From contig JAJFKE010000047.1 of the NCBI GenBank assembly GCA_021773355.1, forward strand, positions 1-64,000: 64,000 nt of DNA, given 5' to 3'. The stretch comes from Gammaproteobacteria bacterium. GTDB lineage: Bacteria > Pseudomonadota > Gammaproteobacteria > Pseudomonadales > Pseudohongiellaceae. The position numbers and the translations under genes were made by a program. Positions 45,739 to 53,719 of the stretch are shown here, piece after piece; position 1 is the first letter of the stretch; the number at the start of each line of letters is the position of its first letter. The notes under the pieces are model-generated. The model saw nothing but the letters and a program-made list of their open reading frames with translations. It searched no databases and was not told the origin of the DNA.

Positions 45739-47361
45739 TCAGACGGACGCCGCTTTGTTCTTGTCGATCTGCCCAGCACTCATCTCATTGCTCTTTTTTG
45801 TCTCTTCTGTCTCTTCGCTGTCGTCTAATTCACTCAACTCGGAGGCAACTTTCTCTGGATCGACATCGGTCTCCTGGGTTTTCTGCAGATTGTATTTGCG
45901 CATTTTCTCAACCAAGGTAGTTCTGCCTAGCTGCAGTCGATCCGCAGCCCTGGCAACAACTCCCCGGCTATCGGTCAAGGCTTTTTCTATGAGACCTTTT
46001 TCCAAATTCGCCAGATATTCTTTCAGATCCAAACCATTCAGTGGCAACAAGGAGCTAGTAGCCTGCGCAGACTCTGCCGGATTATTTCCGTCGCTTTTTT
46101 GCAGAGGTATAACACTGCCAAGCGGAGATATTCCAGCTAATTCCTGGTTCGGATCTATCTGCACCGAGGCTTGCGGAGCCGCACGTCGAAATTTTTCTGG
46201 CAAGTCACCTATTCCTACAATGCTATGTGGATAAAGAATAGCCATTCGCTCCACCAGATTCGCTAACTCTCTAACATTGCCCGGCCATTGATAGGCACAC
46301 AGTGAGGCAATGGCTGCGGAATTAAATCGAACAGAACCTCGATTCTCTGACTCCATGAGAGTAATTAACTCATTCAGCAATAGAGGTATATCTTCGGGTC
46401 GCTCTCGCAGGGAAGGCATCTCGATAGGAAAAACATTGATTCGATAATACAGATCCTGGCGGAACTCCCCCTGCTCGATCATTTGCTCCAGATCTTTATG
46501 TGTCGCCGCCAGTATCCTTACGTCCGCTTGCAAGGTGTTAACGCCTCCCACGCGCTCAAAACTGTGCTCTTGCAATACCCTGAGAAGTTTCACCTGCATA
46601 CTCAATGGCATATCACCAATCTCATCGAGAAACAGTGTTCCGCCATCCGCCAGTTCGAAGCGCCCGGCTCGCGCTGCAATAGCACCGGTGAATGCACCCT
46701 TCTCATGCCCAAACAACTCGCTTTCCAATAACTCTCGTGGAATGGCGCCGCAGTTTATAGGAATAAAGGGCTTGTCAGATCTGTTTGAGTTGAGGTGCAG
46801 GTTTCTAGCTACAACTTCCTTACCTGTGCCCGACTCTCCCGTGATCAACACAGATACTTCTTTGCTAGCCACCTGGCCCATCATGTATCGAATTTTTTGC
46901 ACTGCATCACTCTTGCCTACCAGACTTCGAAACATATTGAAATCGCGAACCCCGTCAAAATCTCGCAGTCGGTTGTAATGCTCGTGAAAAATCTTGGCCT
47001 TGTGCAGGGCATCCAACAATGGTTGATAACTTAATTTTTCCGCAAGCTGGCCCGTAATACGCGTAAGTAGTTCGGGGTCAAGATTCTGCGATAGGCTATG
47101 CTCGCCCACCAGGATAAATGGCAGACCAGATTCCCATTGAAAAATTTCCTCAAGCAGAGATTCCAAGCTTTGCTCTCGGCAATTTGCAATTATCGCCGCA
47201 GAGAACTGCAAACTTTTTATCCCATCGCTATCAATCTTTGCCTGCCAGTCTAGAGTGCTGGACGCGATTATGGATTCACCGAGAAATGCGAGCACTGTTT
47301 TAAGATTCAGACTAGAGCTGGCATCATCATCTATCAGCAGTATTTGAGTGTTTTCTATCAT
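45739..47361 (-). CDS. fleQ: FleQ-like sigma-54-dependent transcriptional activator
   Basis: A bacterial enhancer-binding protein (540 residues from ATG 47361). It has an N-terminal FleQ-type receiver-like domain (MIENTQILLIDDDASSS, 1-120), a central AAA+ domain with Walker A GESGTGKE, the sigma-54 loop GAFTGA and Walker B LFLDEIGDM, and a C-terminal Fis-type helix-turn-helix (ARAADRLQLGRTTLVEKMRK). The C-terminal tail is unusually acidic and lysine-rich. FleQ controls flagellar and biofilm genes with c-di-GMP in pseudomonads. Only an FlgM-like protein is near, so the target set is inferred. It is convergent with the DUF3108 gene. Confidence 0.85.
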   Translation of the reverse strand: MIENTQILLIDDDASSSLNLKTVLAFLGESIIASSTLDWQAKIDSDGIKSLQFSAAIIANCREQSLESLLEEIFQWESGLPFILVGEHSLSQNLDPELLTRITGQLAEKLSYQPLLDALHKAKIFHEHYNRLRDFDGVRDFNMFRSLVGKSDAVQKIRYMMGQVASKEVSVLITGESGTGKEVVARNLHLNSNRSDKPFIPINCGAIPRELLESELFGHEKGAFTGAIAARAGRFELADGGTLFLDEIGDMPLSMQVKLLRVLQEHSFERVGGVNTLQADVRILAATHKDLEQMIEQGEFRQDLYYRINVFPIEMPSLRERPEDIPLLLNELITLMESENRGSVRFNSAAIASLCAYQWPGNVRELANLVERMAILYPHSIVGIGDLPEKFRRAAPQASVQIDPNQELAGISPLGSVIPLQKSDGNNPAESAQATSSLLPLNGLDLKEYLANLEKGLIEKALTDSRGVVARAADRLQLGRTTLVEKMRKYNLQKTQETDVDPEKVASELSELDDSEETEETKKSNEMSAGQIDKNKAASV

Positions 47362-47642
47362 TAAGAGTCTACTTTGCACAGAACCGGGATTGAAAATTGG
47401 CTGTAACAGCTCAGCCTGCATTCACGTAAATCAACGACCGCTGACATCTCCATAAGAGTAGCAGAAACCGGTGTCGGTTGATTCAATTAGACCCGCTCGA
47501 TTGTTAATAGTCAAACAGGCACCATCAAAGCGGAGTTGCTAGTACAGGCCGCTATCGAATTGATAGTTGATTAAAATTCCGCCGGGGGACAAAAGGATTT
47601 CGTGATTTGCAGTTTACTGAGCAACTGGTGCAGTTCGTAGTT

Positions 47643-48632
47643 CTAGCGCTGCAAAGTTACTCTTAACCTGGCGTGGGATTCACCGCCAAAACATGATGTC
47701 GCCACGTCGAGCCTGGAACTGGACGTCGCTGCCGAATCGATGATGGAAGTGCTACCAAAATCGAGCTGGCTGCAGTTCTTACTCTTGCCGTGCAGCATCG
47801 CCTGCCATATTAATGCATGCAGCACAGGGCGATCAGGGGAATTCGATAATCTATCGGCGAACAAGTAGTGACAGGTTTTATCGGTATGTAGAAACAAACT
47901 ACTGGAAACTATTTCGCCCTTGTATTTTCCTTGTACCATAAAACCATCGCCTTGCTCCATAAGAGTTTTATAAGCTAATCTATCGTTAGCTGATGAGCCA
48001 CTAGCAGCAACAATGTCCTCGGCATGCTCTATGATAGAGGCATCGAAGTCCTCATCACCTAGCACCTCGATGTCAAGGTTTCGTCTTCCCCATTCGACCA
48101 AGCCGCGACAACTTTTTGTCATGCTCCTGTACAACTCTCTTGCCGAAATGGAAAGATCAATAACCTGTGCTTTTTGCACAACAGGCTTGGCACCTTTCTC
48201 CAGCAGCACTTGAGTCACGGGGGACATAACACCACAACTAACAGGGTCGAGGAAATCTAATGAATGGGGCTGAATTTCTTCGATCAGCTGATTAACGTGC
48301 GCTTGCAATAATCGTATTGCCTCTGGCTTAAAGCTGTTAGAGGGTGCCTGCAGGGTAGAGCTATTTACGTGACTGGATGCTTCTCTGCCGAAATAGCCAA
48401 TACACTTTCGACCCTGCTCGTCCAGATGCAAAGTAAGACTGCAACCAAACACCGGCTCGTCTTCGGCCACTACTAAGAACGAACGATCTGTAAATTTAGA
48501 CCTATCTTTTCGAGTCGATTGATTTTCCGAGCGCTGCTGTATGCAAACCGGGTTCCGCATCGGATCATTTGAATACAATTTATTCCAATACTGGGAAAAT
48601 TCTGAATCTGAGGTTTCTATTACCGCATGCAT
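47643..48632 (-). CDS. FemAB/GNAT-fold acyltransferase-like protein
   Basis: A 329-residue protein with the pattern of the FemAB-related acetyltransferase fold: LYRSMTKSCRGLVEWGRRNLDIEVL in the middle and LIWQAMLHGKSKNCSQLDFG at the C-terminal end. Relatives transfer amino acids or acyl groups to peptidoglycan or polysaccharide precursors, but the substrate here is unknown. It stands alone, with 220-600 nt gaps on both sides. Confidence 0.7.
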   Translation of the reverse strand: MHAVIETSDSEFSQYWNKLYSNDPMRNPVCIQQRSENQSTRKDRSKFTDRSFLVVAEDEPVFGCSLTLHLDEQGRKCIGYFGREASSHVNSSTLQAPSNSFKPEAIRLLQAHVNQLIEEIQPHSLDFLDPVSCGVMSPVTQVLLEKGAKPVVQKAQVIDLSISARELYRSMTKSCRGLVEWGRRNLDIEVLGDEDFDASIIEHAEDIVAASGSSANDRLAYKTLMEQGDGFMVQGKYKGEIVSSSLFLHTDKTCHYLFADRLSNSPDRPVLHALIWQAMLHGKSKNCSQLDFGSTSIIDSAATSSSRLDVATSCFGGESHARLRVTLQR

Positions 48633-49241
48633 TTAGTTACTTCTCTGGCTCTATAGTCTTACGACAATTTTACTGGCTTTACTTAGCTTTTTTGACAGGC
48701 CGACGCAAATCAGGCGTTCAAAGTGTTGCACATGTATCACTGCTTGTTTATCTCACGAAGTACATAGGTATGCTGTGACAAACCTAACAATTATTCCATA
48801 TTTCTGGTCTTCAAATCAGAGACCGAAGCAATATCAGGAAATTCCTTAGCGCAATACGAAAGTTATTGTTCCCGTCATGTATGCAAACTCATGATCCAAG
48901 AGTGATATTGTAGGCGTAAAAAGTCGAATGGTTTTCGGGATGTTTTGTGGTAAATATGCAGAAAATGCCGAAAAATCACCTATCTCGTCGAAATTGTGAC
49001 AGCCATTTCCATCAGTATCGTGGGGTTGTCTGAGAGCATTCCTACATGGCTGTTACGTATTCTTACAAATAGAAAGGCAATGCTACTGTCCCAGGAAAGC
49101 TAAGCACTGAAGCTTGTGGCATATTTCCCACGAAAATAAGAGGGTTCCGCCTTCCGAGGTAATTCTGTTACTGCTATTGTTCACTGATTCTAAGCATCCA
49201 CCAGGGTTGCTACGGTTTAATTATTGGAGTTATGCAAAAAA
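48633..49241. other. Intergenic region without recognisable features
   Basis: About 600 nt, AT-rich. I see no protein-coding frame of note, no terminator and no known RNA. It must contain the promoters of the divergent FemAB-like and thioesterase genes. Confidence 0.5.
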
Positions 49242-49700
49242 GTGAAGCAACAAATCAGCGAGTTTGAATGGGACTATCCCTACCCGCATACCTACCAGAT
49301 TAAAATAAAGAATTCCGATATAGATGGCATGGGCCATGCCAATAACGCCTGCTATGTAATTTGGTGTGAACAATGCGCCTGGGACCACTCCCAATCATTG
49401 GGACTGGGTGTGGAAGATTACCAAAGGCTGGATCGTGGCGTAGCCATTCATAAAGCGAGTTACGAATATTTCCTGCCCACACTGGAGGGCGAAGAACTTC
49501 TCATCGGAACCTGGCTAACTGCCTGCGACCACAAGCTTCGCCTGGAACGAAGATTTCAGATGATAAATATGCAAACTGGACGGACGGTACAACGTGGACA
49601 TTGGCAGCTGATCTGTGTGACGGTTAGTACAGGCAAGGCAGCTAAATTTCCACAGGAATTTATCGATATCTACGGCAATGCCGTAGTCCCAACAGGCTAA
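49242..49700 (+). CDS. YbgC-like hotdog-fold acyl-CoA thioesterase
   Basis: A 4HBT-family thioesterase. The pattern IKIKNSDIDGMGHANNACYVIWCEQCAWDHS contains the catalytic aspartate (SDIDGMGH). I use GTG at 49242 (152 residues), preceded by GGAG at 49226; an in-frame TTG at 49224 is inside that site. It may take the role of the ybgC absent from the tol operon, but it could equally act on another acyl-CoA. It is not in an operon. Confidence 0.82.
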   Translation: MKQQISEFEWDYPYPHTYQIKIKNSDIDGMGHANNACYVIWCEQCAWDHSQSLGLGVEDYQRLDRGVAIHKASYEYFLPTLEGEELLIGTWLTACDHKLRLERRFQMINMQTGRTVQRGHWQLICVTVSTGKAAKFPQEFIDIYGNAVVPTG

Positions 49701-50011
49701 AACACGGCGTTCATTGTTCCATCTTGAAAGTGAAGGCCACTGTACCTGTCACCAGCAATTTATTTAAAAAAAAATATAAATTATTTTACCGACATCACCT
49801 AGCCAGAAATTCGGCCATGAAGCCGTAGTGGACACTTCGCCAATGGTGCTTTCGGTCACAATCTAGCACTCGCTTTTTAAGTTTATTTCTATAAATATCA
49901 AATAGTTAAAGTATTTTTGTGGCCTCTGACCGGCAACAGATTTAGCCTATCTTGAGCAAAGTCGCAGCCTTTAAAGATATTAATCTAGCAGTCGTTATAG
50001 ATTAAACCTGC

Positions 50012-50067
50012 GGCTGATCCAGCAGCGAAAGCTGCTAACAGGCTATACCTGTTAGCGCCAGGAAGCC
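50012..50067 (+). ncRNA. Structured leader candidate upstream of flgM
   Basis: Three pairings are visible: GGCT (50012-50015) with AGCC (50064-50067) and TCC (50018-50020) with GGA (50061-50063); AGCAGC-GAAA-GCTGCT (50021-50036), a hairpin with a GNRA tetraloop; and GCTAACAGG-CTATA-CCTGTTAGC (50034-50056), a 9-bp hairpin. The last two overlap at 50034-50036 and compete. No known riboswitch motif was recognised. It lies 100 nt before the flgM start, within a 466-nt gap (49701-50166) that otherwise shows nothing. Confidence 0.35.
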
Positions 50068-50166
50068 CAGTTATTTGCAGTTAATTTGAGCTCTTGGCCA
50101 ATAGCTTCAAGCAGGCAAGATTAGGGAATAATAAGCACAAACCATGGATTTTGAAGTATTACTTTT

Positions 50167-50472
50167 GTGAAAAAATCAGTAAGCACACCGAATCGCCCTT
50201 CGTCTAACAGTGGACATACTGCCAACGCTGCTGGATCGGTAGTCACTCATTTATCAGCCAGTCGAGAGGGCAAGAAAGCAGTGGAAAAACCAGTAGTGGA
50301 CGCAGACTTCGATTTCGGCGCGCTGAAAACCGCTATAGATGAACTACCAATCATGGATGCAAGCAAGGTGGTGGCACTGCATAGGCGCATCGTAAACGGT
50401 GAATACCAAATCCAGACTGAGCGTGTTATGGAAAAATTGCTGGAGTTCGAATCTTCGATTGAGCCAAACTAA
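50167..50472 (+). CDS. flgM: FlgM-like anti-sigma-28 factor
   Basis: A 101-residue protein with a disordered Ser/Asn/Ala-rich N terminus and a C-terminal FlgM pattern, VVALHRRIVNGEYQIQTERV followed by MEKLLEFE, the region that binds FliA. FlgM holds back late flagellar genes until the hook is complete. Start is GTG at 50167. It is separated from its usual flgA/flgN neighbours and lies 3 kb from the FleQ-like gene. Confidence 0.8.
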   Translation: MKKSVSTPNRPSSNSGHTANAAGSVVTHLSASREGKKAVEKPVVDADFDFGALKTAIDELPIMDASKVVALHRRIVNGEYQIQTERVMEKLLEFESSIEPN

Positions 50473-50533
50473 GCCTTACGCCAATCCCTGTCTATCTTTA
50501 GCACAAAAGCGACATCAGAGTTAAAAGAGATCT

Positions 50534-51178
50534 CTAGCTGCCCTGCAAAGACAACGGCGGGTCTAATTCCCGCAAGCGCCCTAAATCTTCAGGCCTATCT
50601 ACATCCCACAGAGGTTGTAACAAGCGATAATTCAGTTGTGATTGCTGCAACAAATGCAGTGTTTCCGCTAGAACATCAGCAGATCCCCAGGAAATCCCGG
50701 AAAATAACTCCGGAATGGATTGTCGCGCGCCAATCAGCACATAGCCGCCGTCCAGTGCCGGCCCTATAACAACGTCATTCCCTGTCTCTAGTGCCGTCAA
50801 TGCCGCATCCAGGTAAGATAAGTCCAGAGCCGGGCAATCTGTGCCAATAATAATGACGGAATCTACTGCATCTTTTGCCAGAGTTCGGCTAATAGCAAAA
50901 TCCATTTTTTGTCCCAGATGAGCCCCCTCTTGCAAGTATATATTCTTTGAATTACATATAGATAAGAAGTTTTCATGAGATATATTTGAGCTAACCCAAA
51001 GATCCCAATTGACCAAGTCCGCGGCCTCTAACAAGGCTCCAACACGTGTCAACATGGCCTGGTACAGCGCCAGCGCCCTATAGTCGCCTATCTCCGCAGC
51101 CAATCGGGTTTTAACTTGGCCCAGACGTGGTTCCCTGGCGAACACAATAAGCCTGGCATTGGGGTATTTCTTAGTCAT
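50534..51178 (-). CDS. DUF2064/TIGR04282-type glycosyltransferase
   Basis: A 214-residue GT-A-like protein with LIVFAREPRLGQVKTRLAAEIG (nucleotide-sugar site) and the DXD-like IIGTDCPALD. Members occur with the TIGR04283 protein, which is upstream here with an eight-base overlap, in loci attributed to arsenosugar lipid synthesis. No arsenic-methylating or radical SAM partner is in the window, so the substrate is uncertain. Confidence 0.82.
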   Translation of the reverse strand: MTKKYPNARLIVFAREPRLGQVKTRLAAEIGDYRALALYQAMLTRVGALLEAADLVNWDLWVSSNISHENFLSICNSKNIYLQEGAHLGQKMDFAISRTLAKDAVDSVIIIGTDCPALDLSYLDAALTALETGNDVVIGPALDGGYVLIGARQSIPELFSGISWGSADVLAETLHLLQQSQLNYRLLQPLWDVDRPEDLGRLRELDPPLSLQGS

Positions 51179-51860
51179 GTGCAGAATAATACATCGCTAA
51201 CAAGCGCGAAGGGCTGACGCCTATAAAGTACAGAAAGCGTAACTTCCACATCAGCAATAGGGTTGGAATGAACCCTTTTTCCTCCCAACGCCTGCTGGAG
51301 GTGATGGCAAAGCCGCCAGGACGAGCCGGTTTTCCCCGACGTCGCAGGGTTTTGCTTATAGCGACGTCTTCCATCAACTCAATAGCGGGAAACCCACCCA
51401 GCTCTTCAAACAATTGCCGTTGTACAAACAGTGCTTGATCACCAGTACAGACCGAACTAATCCTGGATCTCAGGTTCATCATGGCTGCAATCATACGATA
51501 GCGCAGGCGCTTATTGCTGAGACGGACATCGAACCAGCCCCATAGGCAGTCATGATCGGTCAGAGCGCTGAAAATTAGTTGGTCAGCATGGTCCGGCAGC
51601 GAGGTATCAACGTGCAAGAACAACAAGATATCCCCGCTGGCTAGGGCCGCGCCCCGATTCATTTGAGTAGCACGACCCGCCGCGCTACTTTCTAGCCGAT
51701 CCACAAGGCCAGTAGCTATTTCCAGGCTGCCGTCACTGCTGCCACCATCTACTACAATTACTTCATGCCCGGCGGCCCTATAGACCTGCAAACGCTGCAG
51801 TTGCCGCGTTATAAGCTGCACCTCATTGCGTACAGGCATTATAATACTCAGGGTCTTCAA
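51171..51860 (-). CDS. TIGR04283-type family 2 glycosyltransferase
   Basis: A 229-residue family 2 glycosyltransferase. Signature regions are LSIIMPVRNE, VIVVDGGSSDGS, LLFLHVDTSLP (DXD-like) and FVQRQLFEELGGFP. It forms a two-gene unit with the TIGR04282-type gene, and both are leftward. Confidence 0.85.
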   Translation of the reverse strand: MKTLSIIMPVRNEVQLITRQLQRLQVYRAAGHEVIVVDGGSSDGSLEIATGLVDRLESSAAGRATQMNRGAALASGDILLFLHVDTSLPDHADQLIFSALTDHDCLWGWFDVRLSNKRLRYRMIAAMMNLRSRISSVCTGDQALFVQRQLFEELGGFPAIELMEDVAISKTLRRRGKPARPGGFAITSSRRWEEKGFIPTLLLMWKLRFLYFIGVSPSRLLAMYYSAHD

Positions 51861-51957
51861 ATCGAGCGGCTCGTGGTGATGGTGTGTACCGACATGATTC
51901 GGCTGGCAAGTTGAATTTCAATCATTTTATGCTACCCGATGAAATCCTGCTCAGGCT

Positions 51958-52000
51958 TAATGCGCCATTTTAATCTGAACCCGTCAAAATGGCCGCATTA
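51958..52000. repeat. Long hairpin upstream of the glycosyltransferase pair
   Basis: TAATGCGCCATTTT (51958-51971) pairs with AAAATGGCCGCATTA (51986-52000) with a single bulged G, loop 14 nt. It lies in the 445-nt gap 51861-52305, about 100 nt upstream of the glycosyltransferase start. There is no T-run, so its role is unknown. The rest of the gap shows nothing recognisable. Confidence 0.7.
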
Positions 52001-52305
52001 ATTAGTAATAGTCCAAAAATACACGCGATTGGGCAATTCTCAGGACTGTGACGTAGCGCGCAAACACCTGCGGAATGCAGGATTAAGCTTACTCAATCTT
52101 CGGTTTTGACAAAGATTTAGTTAATTCGAGTAGGCAACAAAAATAGTGCTTATCCGATCTTGTATTAGAGAGACTCTTGGTTTTTAATACGCGGCCGATA
52201 GAAGCCGTATATAAACGGTAAGGCCATAGTTGAAGCCTATTCTGGAGCATGTCTAGACTCATAGAAGAACGGTAAATCTGCCAAACGCAGGTGGTATTGT
52301 AGCAA

Positions 52306-52533
52306 GTGGATGCAAAGAATTTTTACATAGTGGCGACAGCGCCCAACGAGCCCAGTTTACAAGTAAAGATCTCGGGCCCCTACCTAACCAAGCAAGCTGC
52401 TCAGGCAGACTTGTCCGCGGCCATTGATGAAGCTTTGGATATTGACCCCAGCGCTGCAAATTACGATTACAGCATCTCCAAGGTTGAAAGCCGCAAACCC
52501 GGCGTGATCCAGCACATGGCGTCTCACGCCTAG
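52306..52533 (+). CDS. Small hypothetical protein
   Basis: A 75-residue soluble protein starting at GTG 52306, with a pattern of alternating beta strands and a helix (FYIVATAPNEPSLQVKISGP, then AAQADLSAAIDEAL). It has no recognisable motif. A minus-strand frame (52259-52459) overlaps but reads less like protein. The promoter would fall in the preceding gap. Confidence 0.5.
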   Translation: MDAKNFYIVATAPNEPSLQVKISGPYLTKQAAQADLSAAIDEALDIDPSAANYDYSISKVESRKPGVIQHMASHA

Positions 52534-52778
52534 CTAGCCCCTCTCTAAATATGAGTGTACACTTTAGGCGTATACTTCAAGTTTCCATTACTTATTTATT
52601 GCCAAGGAGTCGCAACGCGACTTATTTTGCATAATCGTGCAATAAAGAGTGGCTCGCTGCTTTCTATATTAGTCATAACACTAGTATTCAGGCTCCGTCA
52701 CATGACACTCAGTACTTTTAGGCGAAACTGAATAACCGACAAGCAAGCAATAGTGAGCTAGACTGAAGAGAGGTTCCC

Positions 52779-53213
52779 GTGAAAAGACTAAGCGCATTAC
52801 ACCATATAAGCATTATCGAATCCCGCGGCACCAACTGTGCATGGGTGAGAATCAAGTACGATGGCAAGAACTTTCAACAGTCCTTTCCGTTCAAGAAGTA
52901 CGGTGGCAAGGCCAAGGCGATTGCCGCGGCGAAAAAGAAACGTGATATTGAAGGCAAGAAAATTTACGGTAGCAACTGGCCCTATGCAAAATTTAGTCCA
53001 CGAAAAGTATCACCACTAAACAGCTCTGGCGAAATTGGTGTTAGCTACTCCGAGAAAGACAATTCCTGGGTGGCAACCTGGCAGCAAGGTAAAGGCGTTA
53101 AAAGAAAGCAGAAGAACGCCTATTTTTCTATCAATAAATACGGTGAAGACAAGGCTAAAGCATTGGCAGTCAAAGCTCGACGCAGCGCAGTTAGAGCCAA
53201 CAAGATCGGCTAG
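52779..53213 (+). CDS. Stand-alone protein with two AP2-like repeats
   Basis: A very basic 144-residue protein with two similar units: about 20-55 (CAWVRIKYDGKNFQQSFPFK, then KAKAIAAAKKKRD) and about 85-137 (SWVATWQQGKG, then NAYFSINKYGEDKAKALAVK). The strand-strand-helix pattern ending in an alanine- and lysine-rich helix is that of AP2/ERF DNA-binding domains. Bacterial AP2 domains are usually attached to HNH nucleases or integrases; here none is present. Start is GTG 52779 with GAGAGG upstream. Convergent with the BlaI-type gene. Confidence 0.65.
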   Translation: MKRLSALHHISIIESRGTNCAWVRIKYDGKNFQQSFPFKKYGGKAKAIAAAKKKRDIEGKKIYGSNWPYAKFSPRKVSPLNSSGEIGVSYSEKDNSWVATWQQGKGVKRKQKNAYFSINKYGEDKAKALAVKARRSAVRANKIG

Positions 53214-53254
53214 ACAGATTTCCACAGATTGAGCAAAGCAATCTACTTGCTGGA

Positions 53255-53677
53255 TTACTTTGCCCGGTCTTTTTTCTGATCTTGCTTCTTAGCTTTCGCC
53301 TCATCCAACATCACGCGTATGCGTTTCGCTTCTTCATCACTCAATCCGCGATACTGAAGTAATGCCATCATAAGTTTTTCTGGATTACCTCCACAGGCCT
53401 TGTCCACCATGTCCATGACACGTTGCCCCAGACTTTCCTCTCGCGGCACTGTGGCAGAATACAGATAGCTGCGCCCTTCAGCACGGTGAATTAACCAACC
53501 CTTCTCTTCCATACGCTCCATCAGAGTACGTACAGTATTACGGGCGACGGGTCTGAGCTTGTTCAAGGTTTCGGAAATCTCCAAAACACCGGCCTCGGTC
53601 CTGTCCCAAATCAGCTCCATAATTTCTCGCTCACCTCTGGACAGAGGTGTTTTGTTTTTGATATTTGATTTAGTCAT
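53255..53677 (-). CDS. BlaI/MecI-family transcriptional repressor
   Basis: A 140-residue winged-helix repressor (LSRGEREIMELIWDRTEAGV; recognition helix ARNTVRTLMERMEEKGW) with a dimerisation C terminus and a lysine-rich tail. It follows the M56 sensor gene by 42 nt in the same direction. In the classical system the M56 protease cleaves BlaI on sensing an antibiotic. Here the sensor's output domain differs, so the inducer may not be a beta-lactam. The two operators at the M56 promoter suggest it represses this operon. Confidence 0.88.
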   Translation of the reverse strand: MTKSNIKNKTPLSRGEREIMELIWDRTEAGVLEISETLNKLRPVARNTVRTLMERMEEKGWLIHRAEGRSYLYSATVPREESLGQRVMDMVDKACGGNPEKLMMALLQYRGLSDEEAKRIRVMLDEAKAKKQDQKKDRAK

Positions 53678-53719
53678 TAGTACTCTCTCAGAAAGATTAG
53701 GGATTCGATGTTGGATCGC

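Noticed and set aside
50012..50067. c-di-GMP riboswitch of the GEMM class
   Set aside because: The GNRA-capped stem is suggestive, but the conserved GEMM core sequences are not present.
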